This document shows positions 28,421 through 35,718 of a DNA stretch of 64,000 nucleotides, in pieces. Each line of letters starts with the position of its first letter. Position 1 is the stretch's first letter. The position numbers and the translations under genes are program-made. Location of the stretch: positions 162,895 to 226,894 of the forward strand of contig NZ_FYDE01000005.1 of the NCBI RefSeq assembly GCF_900186535.1, in the 5' to 3' direction. The notes under the pieces were generated by a model, which ran no database searches, was not told the origin of the DNA, and saw only the letters and a program-made list of their open reading frames with translations. The stretch comes from Marasmitruncus massiliensis. Lineage in GTDB: Bacteria; Bacillota; Clostridia; Oscillospirales; Ruminococcaceae.

Positions 28421-30202
28421 GTGAGTGTATTTGGGGTAATCAGTATGTTCGGCGGGCTTGCGCTGTTTCTTTACGGTATGGCGCTGCTCGGGACTGGACT
28501 GGAACGCGCTTCGGGCGGAAGGCTTGAACAAACGTTGGAAAAGCTGACGGATACCGTGCTGAAAGGAGTACTGCTTGGTGCGCTTGTGACAGCCGCTATC
28601 CAGTCTTCTTCAGCTACAACCGTTATTGTAGTAGGGCTTGTGAATGCCAATATGCTAAAGCTGCGCAACGCCATCGGCGTCATTATGGGCGCCAATATCG
28701 GAACCACTGTAACCGCCCATATCCTGAGGCTGAGCGGCTCCGAGTCAACCGGATTTTTTATGGCATTTCTCAAACCGGCAACGATCGCCCCGCTGGCGCT
28801 GATTGTCGGTGTTTTGCTGTTCCTGTCGTCCAAAACGGACCGCCGGCATGATGTGGGGCAGATTCTGCTTGGCTTCGGCATCCTGTTCACCGGTATGTTC
28901 ACGATGGAAGCGGCCGTAAAGCCGCTGGCGGCTTCTCCGTCTTTCAGCGCGGCATTCACCGCGTTCGGTGATATTCCGCTGCTTGGTGTTCTGGTGGGCG
29001 CGGTAGTCACTGCGGTCATTCAGTCTTCTTCCGCATCTGTGGGCATTCTGCAGGCGCTCACAACGACCGGACAGATCACATTTGCCATGGCCTTTCCGAT
29101 CATTATGGGCCAGAATATCGGAACCTGCATCACGCCGGTTCTCGCATCGATCGGCGCCTCCAAAAACGCAAAGCGCTCTGCCTGCGTCCATGTGACGTTT
29201 AATGTGATCGGGACGATCGTATTTTTCATCGCGGGGTACTCTATTCAGGCCATGTATCCCCTGCCGTTCTGGAATCTGCCGATTGACAAAGGCGGCATTG
29301 CAAATTTCCACACGGTGTTCAATGTGGTTGTCACATTGATGTTCATCCCTTTGGCCGGCGTGCTCGAAAAAATTGCCTGTACCATTGTGAAGGACCGCTC
29401 CCATGGATCGGAAACGGAAGGAATGGCGCCCTTTACTTTGGATGACCGCCTCCTGGTTTCCCCCGGCCTTGCCGTCGAGCATACCCGCGAGGCGGTGGTA
29501 CGGATGGGAGAACTGGCGCGGAAAAATTTTATCAGCGCGGTTAGCCTGATGAGAAATTACGACGAAAAGGAATTTGAGCGCATCAACGAAAACGAAGATC
29601 TGGTGGACAGGCTGGAGGACAGCGTGGAAACCTACCTGCTTAAGCTGTCCCACCTGGAGCTTTCCGAAAGCGATAACCGTTCGGTTTCGGAATTGCTGCG
29701 GACCTGCGGAGAATTTGAGCGCATGTCCGACCATGCGCTCAATGTTGCGGAAAGCGCACAGAAGCTGAAGAAGAGCAAATCGGAATTCTCCAAAAAGGCT
29801 GCGGAACAGCTTGGCGCGATCAGTGAGGCAGTCATCGAAATTATGGACCTTGCGATTGACGCTTTTAAAACCCGCAACTTCACGGCGGCGGGCAATATTG
29901 AGCCGCTGGAGGAAGTCATCGATGTCATGGAGCAGACCCTCAAAGACCGGCATATCGAGCGTCTCCGCAAAGGTAAGTGCACCGTGGACGCCGCGTTCCC
30001 GTTTGTCGAAACCCTGTCCGATCTGGAACGGATCGCCGACCACTGCTCCAACGTGGGCGTTTCGGTGCTGACCTATGACAGCGATCAGAATGTGATCGAC
30101 CGCCATGACTATGTGCACAAGCTGCATAAGGGGCAGACAGAAAACTATCTGGACAAATATACGGTTTACACCACAAAATATATTTCCCGCATCAAAAAAT
30201 AA
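28421..30202 (+). CDS. Na+/phosphate symporter with C-terminal PhoU domain (NptA/YjbB-like)
   Basis: This is a sodium-coupled phosphate (or other anion) transporter of 593 residues. The membrane part holds two inverted Na/Pi cotransporter repeats with the signature QSSSATTVIVVG (about residues 60-71) and QSSSASVGILQAL (about 202-214). Both are followed by the GANIGTT or GQNIGTC loops. The last 200 residues form a PhoU-like helical domain (LVDRLEDSVETYLLKL, FERMSDHALNVAESA, LERIADHCSNVG). The start is a GTG with only a weak ribosome binding site. It is transcribed alone between two terminators. Import versus export cannot be decided. Confidence 0.88.
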   Translation: MSVFGVISMFGGLALFLYGMALLGTGLERASGGRLEQTLEKLTDTVLKGVLLGALVTAAIQSSSATTVIVVGLVNANMLKLRNAIGVIMGANIGTTVTAHILRLSGSESTGFFMAFLKPATIAPLALIVGVLLFLSSKTDRRHDVGQILLGFGILFTGMFTMEAAVKPLAASPSFSAAFTAFGDIPLLGVLVGAVVTAVIQSSSASVGILQALTTTGQITFAMAFPIIMGQNIGTCITPVLASIGASKNAKRSACVHVTFNVIGTIVFFIAGYSIQAMYPLPFWNLPIDKGGIANFHTVFNVVVTLMFIPLAGVLEKIACTIVKDRSHGSETEGMAPFTLDDRLLVSPGLAVEHTREAVVRMGELARKNFISAVSLMRNYDEKEFERINENEDLVDRLEDSVETYLLKLSHLELSESDNRSVSELLRTCGEFERMSDHALNVAESAQKLKKSKSEFSKKAAEQLGAISEAVIEIMDLAIDAFKTRNFTAAGNIEPLEEVIDVMEQTLKDRHIERLRKGKCTVDAAFPFVETLSDLERIADHCSNVGVSVLTYDSDQNVIDRHDYVHKLHKGQTENYLDKYTVYTTKYISRIKK

Positions 30203-30208
30203 AAAAAT

Positions 30209-30244
30209 AGAAACCCTGTCCGGAAAACCGGACAGGGTTTTTAC
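30209..30244. terminator. Bidirectional terminator between the symporter gene and pdaA
   Basis: The perfect stem AAACCCTGTCCGG/CCGGACAGGGTTT has an AAAA loop and flanking A/T runs. It serves both converging genes. Confidence 0.92.
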
Positions 30245-31215
30245 TATTTTGCGGGAACATAAGGCAGATCAAATTTTGAAATTTCCAATCCCTGATCGCG
30301 TATTTTATCGATCAGTTGCCCGAGGATTGTCGCATTGTCGCGGCTTACGGCATGAAGCAGATAGATAGCGCCTTCGTGAATGTACTTGGTGGTCCGGGCA
30401 AGCGCTTCCTCCTCGCCGACCTGGTTGTTGGGGTCCCAGTCGGAATAGGCGAAACTCCAGAGCACGGTGGTATAGCCCATCTGCTGTACCATGGCAAGCG
30501 TCTGTTCACTGAACGCGCCTTCGGGCGGACGGTAAAGATGCATCTCATAGTCGAAGTGTTCCAGCATATAATCATGCAGGTCGCTGATATCGGATTTCGC
30601 TTCCGCAAGGGTTTTCTGGGTGGGGTTCCAATGATGGTTTGTGTGGTTGCCCACGATATGTCCTTCATCAATCATCCGCTGTACGAGTTCCGGCTCCGAC
30701 TTTACAAACGGCAGTGTGACAAAAAAAACAGCGCTTGCGCCTTTTTCTTTCAGAGTGTCCAGAATCTGCGGCGTGTAGCCGTTTTCATAGCCTTCGTCAA
30801 AAGTGAGGTAAAATTTACCGCAGTCTTTCGGAGCGATAAAATATACGCCGTATTTCCCATAAGTATCCTGCAACCCTTCGGCATCCGCAGTGCGATTGGT
30901 ATCGGGGTCCCGCTGGACGCCCGGCCCCCATTTTACCTGACTTGCGCTATGAGCACCGATTTTGTTAAAATCGGTGCTCATAGTCGGCTTTACGGCGCTT
31001 TCAACATCTGATGCGGTATCCTCTAGTTCTTCTTCCAGTTCGGACACCGGCTTCGGCTCCGACGAAGCTGCCGGAGATGCTGCCGGGGAGGCCGCGGGAG
31101 AAGCTGCTACGGAGGTAGTGGGAGCGCTGGACGCCCCGGTGTTGCCGGTGTTGGTGCAACCAATCATACCGGTTACAATAGCGAGCGTCAAAACCAAGGT
31201 CATAAACGCTTTCAT
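30244..31215 (-). CDS. pdaA: Polysaccharide deacetylase, PdaA-like (delta-lactam-biosynthetic)
   Basis: This is a likely muramic-lactam pathway de-N-acetylase acting on spore cortex peptidoglycan. The 323-residue protein has a signal peptide with a lipobox-like MIGC (Cys20), so it may be a lipoprotein. A low-complexity spacer with AASP repeats (about 37-52) follows, then the NodB domain from about 130. Motifs are TFDEGYENGYTP (with Glu where many deacetylases have a second Asp, as seen in PdaA), GNHTNHH and RPPEGAFSEQTL. A 17-bp perfect inverted repeat lies in the coding region of residues 78-90. The gene is head-on to replication. Confidence 0.85.
   Translation of the reverse strand: MKAFMTLVLTLAIVTGMIGCTNTGNTGASSAPTTSVAASPAASPAASPAASSEPKPVSELEEELEDTASDVESAVKPTMSTDFNKIGAHSASQVKWGPGVQRDPDTNRTADAEGLQDTYGKYGVYFIAPKDCGKFYLTFDEGYENGYTPQILDTLKEKGASAVFFVTLPFVKSEPELVQRMIDEGHIVGNHTNHHWNPTQKTLAEAKSDISDLHDYMLEHFDYEMHLYRPPEGAFSEQTLAMVQQMGYTTVLWSFAYSDWDPNNQVGEEEALARTTKYIHEGAIYLLHAVSRDNATILGQLIDKIRDQGLEISKFDLPYVPAK
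30947..30983. repeat. Perfect 17-bp inverted repeat inside pdaA
   Basis: CTATGAGCACCGATTTT (30947-30963) and its exact complement (30967-30983) are separated by 3 bases. The hairpin falls in the linker-coding region between the low-complexity spacer and the NodB domain. No T run follows, so it is not a typical terminator. Confidence 0.9.
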
Positions 31216-31246
31216 AGGATTCTTCCTTTCACTGTATACTGGAAAG

Positions 31247-31324
31247 CTAAGATTGTCGATGAAATAAAAATGCTTTATTTCGGAGTTAGTTTGTGCAGTT
31301 CAGCTGCGAATAACACAATCTTAG
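31247..31324. repeat. Inverted repeat flanking the pdaA upstream gap
   Basis: CTAAGATTGT (31247-31256) is the complement of ACAATCTTAG (31315-31324). Inside is a second hairpin, GAAATAAA/TTTATTTC (31260-31280). It lies between the methyltransferase stop and pdaA and may act as a terminator for the former. Confidence 0.6.
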
Positions 31325-31930
31325 TCAGGAATTATTTTCCATTTTAATCGGAATCCGCGTACCCGATACCACATAAAGCTCGGATGAATCCACTAATGTA
31401 TCCACATCGAAATAAGGATTCAGGGAGATGGTCAGTGTTTTCGCGGCCGGCAGCGGCATTGTGAGCTGGATCGCATTTGCATCGTGGTTGGAATTGACGG
31501 CGCTTCTGCCCTGCGGATGGCAGATGATGGCACGCCCGCCCGGCGCAAGCAGATTGTGCAGCTGGCGGATGATGCTGCCACGATTTTCAAACAGCGGAAA
31601 TGCGCCGCAGATGATGGCGCAGTCGAACTCCTCTCCGGTAATCTCCATAATATCCGCGCAGCGGAATTCCACGCGCGGGTCGGAGCATTTTTCCTTTGCG
31701 GTACGTATCATTTCCGGCGAAAAATCGACGGCCAGAATACGGGACGGGTTTTTTTCCAACAAAAAAGGTTCGAAACTTCCGGTCCCGCTTGCCACATCCA
31801 GAATACGGGCGCCCTCTTTTAGATCACAAAGCTCAGCAAAACAGCGGAGCTTTCCGGAATCTGCGGGAAATTCGGCGTCCCAGCGGTCGGCCAACTGGTT
31901 GAAATAAGCAATTAAAGAGGGTTTGTCCAT
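31325..31930 (-). CDS. Class I SAM-dependent methyltransferase
   Basis: This 201-residue cytoplasmic methyltransferase has motif I ILDVASGTGSFEPFLLEK (about 44-61). Motif II is ILAVDFSPEMIRTAKEK, and the later motif is LLAPGGRAIICHP. It resembles UbiE/Coq5-type enzymes but its substrate is unknown. TTCATAAG-type AT-rich DNA and AAAGGAAC lie upstream of the ATG. It lies 40 bases downstream of the Nudix gene and may be co-transcribed with it. Confidence 0.85.
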   Translation of the reverse strand: MDKPSLIAYFNQLADRWDAEFPADSGKLRCFAELCDLKEGARILDVASGTGSFEPFLLEKNPSRILAVDFSPEMIRTAKEKCSDPRVEFRCADIMEITGEEFDCAIICGAFPLFENRGSIIRQLHNLLAPGGRAIICHPQGRSAVNSNHDANAIQLTMPLPAAKTLTISLNPYFDVDTLVDSSELYVVSGTRIPIKMENNS

Positions 31931-31970
31931 ATCGTTAAGGTTCCTTTCTTATGAAAAAATCGCAAAGCGT

Positions 31971-32522
31971 TCACGGGCTGATCCGACCCGCGTCGCGCAG
32001 GGTTTTGTATTTGAGGATTCCAAGCTGAGTCTTTGCGTCGGGGATTTTGCCCGCAAGCACCAGTTCCACAGCCTCGGCAACCGGAATTTTCTGAACGGTT
32101 AAAAATTCGCCGGGATCAAGATGCTGAGCACCTTCGGTCAGCCCGGCGGCATAAAAAACATGAATGATTTCATTGTCGTAGGCACAGGTGGGATAAAGTA
32201 TCGCCAGCGGCTCAAAAATGTTTGCTTCGCAGCCGCATTCCTCCAGCAGTTCGCGCCGGCCGCACTGCGCCGGATCCTCCCCTTGTTCGAGTTTTCCGGC
32301 CGGAAGCTCCAGAAGTACTTCCCCAAACGGATAGCGGAATTGGGAGACAAACAGGATGTTCTCCTCGCTGTCCACGGCAAGCACCGCAACACCCCCGTTG
32401 TGCTCCACAACCTCGCGGAAAGCGGTCCGCCCGTCTTCAAGCTCAACCTTATCGCGTCGGAGATTGAGTATTTTACCCTGATACAGCTGGGTGGATTCCA
32501 GTTTTTTTTCATAATGCCGCAT
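31971..32522 (-). CDS. Nudix hydrolase, ADP-ribose pyrophosphatase type
   Basis: This 183-residue hydrolase likely cleaves ADP-ribose or related nucleoside diphosphates. The Nudix box is intact: GKLEQGEDPAQCGRRELLEE followed by CG. The upstream FRYPFGEVLLELPAGK stretch is typical of the NudF/ADPRase group. GGAGGTTTTTCC precedes the ATG. It is divergent from the M14 peptidase gene. Confidence 0.9.
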   Translation of the reverse strand: MRHYEKKLESTQLYQGKILNLRRDKVELEDGRTAFREVVEHNGGVAVLAVDSEENILFVSQFRYPFGEVLLELPAGKLEQGEDPAQCGRRELLEECGCEANIFEPLAILYPTCAYDNEIIHVFYAAGLTEGAQHLDPGEFLTVQKIPVAEAVELVLAGKIPDAKTQLGILKYKTLRDAGRISP

Positions 32523-32627
32523 TGGAAAAACCTCCTTGCCGATTCATCCCGCCGCGTCCCCGGACGGTAGGGAAATCGCGTATAATCCAAGCTTTCCCCT
32601 ACATAAACTGGCGTAGAGGTGAAGCGA

Positions 32628-33530
32628 ATGTTTGACGGGTTTTACAAAGAGCCGCCATGCTATGAAAATATGCACCGCGCGGTGTGCGAACTGGGAAACA
32701 GGTTCCCGGGGCTTCGCACCTTCCCGATTGGGAAGTCGGTGCTGGGACGAAGCATCTATGCGCTGGGAATCGGCGACCTTTATAGGGGCACGCTTTACGT
32801 GGGGGGCGTGCATGGAATGGAATGGCTGACCACACTTCTGCTGTTCCGCTTTATGGAAGATCTTTTGTGCGCAATCGAAAGCGGCGCGCCTTTGGCGGAT
32901 ATTGACATCGGCCGCACACTGGAAAACCGTTCTGTCATTGTTGTGCCCTGCCTGAACCCGGACGGGGTGGAAATTTCGGTGAACGGGGCGGCGTCCGCGC
33001 GCCATCTTGCGGACTTTGTTGAAAAAGCAAGCGGCGGCGACACCCTGCACTGGCAGGCGAATGCCAGGGGCATCGACCTCAACCACAACTTCAACGCAGG
33101 CTTCGAAAGACTCAAGCAGCTGGAGCGCGAAGCGGGCTACACAGCGCCCGGCCCCACGCGTTACGGCGGTTCAGTGCCGTGCAGTGAGCCGGAAACGCGC
33201 GCGCTTTGCAATTTCTGTACGGCGTTCGAGCTGCGGCAGGCGTATGCATTCCATTCACAGGGGGGTGAAATTTATTACCGCTACGGCAGCCATACGCCTG
33301 CCCGCTCGCAGCTGATGGCACAGGTTCTCGCGTCCGCATCGGGCTATAAGCTGGCGTCGCCGGATGAAATCGCTTCGCACGGCGGCTTTAAGGACTGGTT
33401 CATCGATTGCCTGTGCCGGCCGGCGTTTACCATTGAAATCGGCCGAGGGACCAATCCTCTGCCGGTGGAAGAGCTGGAGCCGATCTATGCACGGCTATTG
33501 GAAATGATGCTCATTTCTATTTTACTGTAA
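32628..33530 (+). CDS. M14-family zinc carboxypeptidase
   Basis: This 300-residue protein looks like a gamma-D-glutamyl-diamino acid or related peptidase acting on peptidoglycan peptides. The zinc ligands are His and Glu in GGVHGMEWLTT (HxxE) and a later His in YAFHSQGGEIYYRYG. The catalytic Glu is in FTIEIGRGTNPLPVEEL. DLNHNFNAGF supplies the substrate-binding Asn-Phe type motif. No signal peptide is visible, so a cytoplasmic recycling or mother-cell role is possible. The ATG at 32628 follows GAGGTG. A GTG three codons upstream overlaps that site. Confidence 0.83.
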   Translation: MFDGFYKEPPCYENMHRAVCELGNRFPGLRTFPIGKSVLGRSIYALGIGDLYRGTLYVGGVHGMEWLTTLLLFRFMEDLLCAIESGAPLADIDIGRTLENRSVIVVPCLNPDGVEISVNGAASARHLADFVEKASGGDTLHWQANARGIDLNHNFNAGFERLKQLEREAGYTAPGPTRYGGSVPCSEPETRALCNFCTAFELRQAYAFHSQGGEIYYRYGSHTPARSQLMAQVLASASGYKLASPDEIASHGGFKDWFIDCLCRPAFTIEIGRGTNPLPVEELEPIYARLLEMMLISILL

Positions 33531-33655
33531 AATAGATCAGAAAGCATCTGTAAAAAAAAGGAATTTTCCCGGTTCGTTAGTATTATACCGCTTTTCGCAC
33601 GAAAATGAAAGCGAAAATTTGTAAATATCATATGCAATCAACAGCACAAAATGAA

Positions 33656-33685
33656 CGGGGACCGTCCCGCAAGAGACAGCCCCCG
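33656..33685. repeat. GC-rich palindromic element downstream of the GGGtGRT gene
   Basis: The outer CGGGG/CCCCG stem encloses a GGGAC...GTCCC-like inner pairing, with A-rich and T-rich flanks. It resembles dispersed intergenic palindromes of clostridia. It may end the leftward transcript. Confidence 0.45.
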
Positions 33686-33707
33686 AAAAACGAAATGAGT
33701 ACCAAAC

Positions 33708-34706
33708 TTATTTGAGCGCTTCTTCCACAGCAACCGCGCAGGCGACGGTAGCGCCGACCATCGGGTTGTTGCCCATGCCGATGAGGCCCATCATTTCCAC
33801 ATGCGCCGGGACGGAGGACGAGCCGGCGAACTGAGCGTCACCGTGCATTCTGCCCATCGAGTCGGTCAGACCATAGGAAGCGGGACCCGCAGCCACGTTG
33901 TCCGGATGCAGGGTACGGCCGGTGCCGCCGCCGGAGGCAACGGAGAAATATTTGACGTCGTTTTCATACGACCACTTCTTGTAAGTGCCGGCAACCAGAT
34001 GCTGGAAGCGGGTCGGGTTGGTGGAGTTGCCGGTGATGGAAACGTCCACTTTCTCGTGTTTCATGATGGCAACGCCTTCAAGGACGTCGTTGGCACCGTA
34101 GCATTTTACCTTGGCACGCTCACCGTCGGAATAGGCGGTTTCGCCCAGAACCTTGAGTTCGCCGGTGGCAAAATCATAATCGGTATTTACATAGGTAAAG
34201 CCGTTGATTCTGGAGATGATAAAGGCGGCATCCTTGCCCAGCCCGTTGAGGATGATGCGCAGCGGCTCCTTGCGGGCTTTGTTTGCGTTTCTCGCAATAC
34301 CGATGGCGCCTTCCGCGGCCGCGAAGGACTCATGTCCGGCGAGGAAGCAGAAGCATTTGGTTTCATCTCTCAGCAGCATGGCGCCGAGGTTGCCGTGGCC
34401 GATGCCGACGTTGCGCTGCTCGGCGACAGAGCCGGGGATGCAGAACGCCTGCAGGCCGATACCGATTGCTTCGGAAGCGTCGGCGGCCTTCTTACAGGAT
34501 TTTTTGATTGCGACAGCGCAGCCGAGGGTGTAAGCCCAAACAGCGTTTTCAAAAGCGATCATCTGAACGCCCTTTACGATTTTTTCGACATCAATGCCCT
34601 TTGCAGCACAGATATCTTTTGCGTCTTCGAGAGAAGCAATGCCGTATTCCTTCATACAGGCTTCAATTTTGGGCATTCTTCTTTCCTGTCCTTCAAACTT
34701 AACCAT
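33708..34706 (-). CDS. GGGtGRT protein (family of unknown function)
   Basis: This is a 332-residue cytoplasmic protein named after its SGGGTGRTLHPDN motif (about residues 258-270). Other recognisable blocks are GHGNLGAMLLRDETKCFCF, GHESFAAAEGAIGIARN, TGNSTNPTRFQHL and a Gly-rich MGLIGMGNNPMVGATVACAV ending. No membrane segment is present. It is preceded on the same strand, 20 bases away, by an IscU/NifU-like protein, and this pairing recurs in anaerobes. The activity is unknown to me. An Fe-S or nucleotide-linked role is only a guess from the neighbour. Confidence 0.85.
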   Translation of the reverse strand: MVKFEGQERRMPKIEACMKEYGIASLEDAKDICAAKGIDVEKIVKGVQMIAFENAVWAYTLGCAVAIKKSCKKAADASEAIGIGLQAFCIPGSVAEQRNVGIGHGNLGAMLLRDETKCFCFLAGHESFAAAEGAIGIARNANKARKEPLRIILNGLGKDAAFIISRINGFTYVNTDYDFATGELKVLGETAYSDGERAKVKCYGANDVLEGVAIMKHEKVDVSITGNSTNPTRFQHLVAGTYKKWSYENDVKYFSVASGGGTGRTLHPDNVAAGPASYGLTDSMGRMHGDAQFAGSSSVPAHVEMMGLIGMGNNPMVGATVACAVAVEEALK

Positions 34707-34726
34707 GTTGTTACCTCCTTCTCCTC

Positions 34727-35419
34727 TTATTCTTCACGCGGGTCGATGTACTTCGGCGCGTCGGCGTAGCGGCCGTAGGTGCCGATGTTCTTTTCGTAGG
34801 CAGCCGCGGGGTCCACGCCGTGGCGGATGTCCTCAAGCATTTTCCCTACGCGCAGGAATTTATAGCCGATTGTTTCTCCGTTATTGTCTACCGCGACGGA
34901 GAGGATGTAGCCTTCGGTCAGTTCCAGGTAGCGAACGCCCTTTGCCTTGGTGGAGAAGATGGTGCCGACCTGCGAGCGCAGGCCTTTTCCGAGGTCCTCG
35001 AGCCCCGCGCCGATGGGCAGGCCGCCCTCGGAGAACGCGGTCTGGGTGCGTCCGTAGACAATCTGGAGGAACAGCTCGCGCATAGCGACGTTGATAGCGT
35101 CGCAGACGAGGTCGGTGTTGAGCGCCTCCAGGATGGTTTTGCCGGGCAGGATTTCGCCTGCCATGGCGGCGGAATGGGTCATTCCGGAACAGCCGATGGT
35201 TTCTACCAGCGCTTCCTCAATGATACCGTTCTTCACGTTCAGGGTCAGCTTACAGGTACCCTGCTGGGGAGCGCACCAGCCCACGCCATGTGTCAGGCCG
35301 GAGATATCTTTGATTTCGTAGGCTTTCACCCACTGTCCCTCTTCGGGAATAGGAGCCGGGCCGTGCTTGGGCCCTTTGGAGAGGACACACATTCTCTCCA
35401 CTTCATGGGAATAATTCAT
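34727..35419 (-). CDS. Iron-sulfur cluster assembly scaffold-like protein (NifU/IscU N-terminal type)
   Basis: This 230-residue protein has a core resembling the IscU/NifU scaffold: CKLTLNVKNGIIEEALVET, then IGCSGM and DLVCDAINVAMRELF. Cys49, Cys56, Cys77 and Cys106 are candidate cluster ligands. Their spacing is not identical to IscU, where the first ligand lies in ACGD, so it may be a specialised relative. A long N-terminal part and an extra C-terminal 100 residues (YLELTEGYILSVAVDNNG) are unlike the roughly 130-residue IscU. It is the first gene of a two-gene unit with the GGGtGRT protein and has its own strong promoter. Confidence 0.75.
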   Translation of the reverse strand: MNYSHEVERMCVLSKGPKHGPAPIPEEGQWVKAYEIKDISGLTHGVGWCAPQQGTCKLTLNVKNGIIEEALVETIGCSGMTHSAAMAGEILPGKTILEALNTDLVCDAINVAMRELFLQIVYGRTQTAFSEGGLPIGAGLEDLGKGLRSQVGTIFSTKAKGVRYLELTEGYILSVAVDNNGETIGYKFLRVGKMLEDIRHGVDPAAAYEKNIGTYGRYADAPKYIDPREE

Positions 35420-35461
35420 ATCGGTACTCCTTTCGGTTTTTTGACGGCAAGGTCAATCTTT

Positions 35462-35490
35462 ATTATATTAGGTCGAATCTGAATTATCAA
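35462..35490 (-). promoter_or_regulatory. Promoter of the NifU-like/GGGtGRT unit
   Basis: On the minus strand, TTGATA (35485-35490), 17 bases, TATAAT (35462-35467). Confidence 0.8.
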
Positions 35491-35612
35491 GGGGCTTGTT
35501 TCCGATTTGTTAATCTTTAGACAACAAATTCGCCATAGTTATCAGATGTTTTCTGTATATAATAGTAGAGGCCGGCCGATGCCGCGAAAACTTCACAAAA
35601 TAAGGATTGACA

Positions 35613-35640
35613 TTGACACAGGCACATTGTAAACTATATA
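35613..35640 (+). promoter_or_regulatory. Promoter of secA
   Basis: TTGACA (35613-35618), 16 bases, TATATA (35635-35640). It lies about 75 bases before the secA start. Confidence 0.65.
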
Positions 35641-35718
35641 AGTTATAATGTGTTCATTTTCAGATGAGAGTACGTTCTGTCCGGCATAATTGCAGAACGA
35701 GTTTTATGAGGTGACAAA

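Noticed and set aside
30947-30983. Terminator within pdaA
   Set aside because: No T run follows on either strand and the reading frame continues through a complete catalytic domain.
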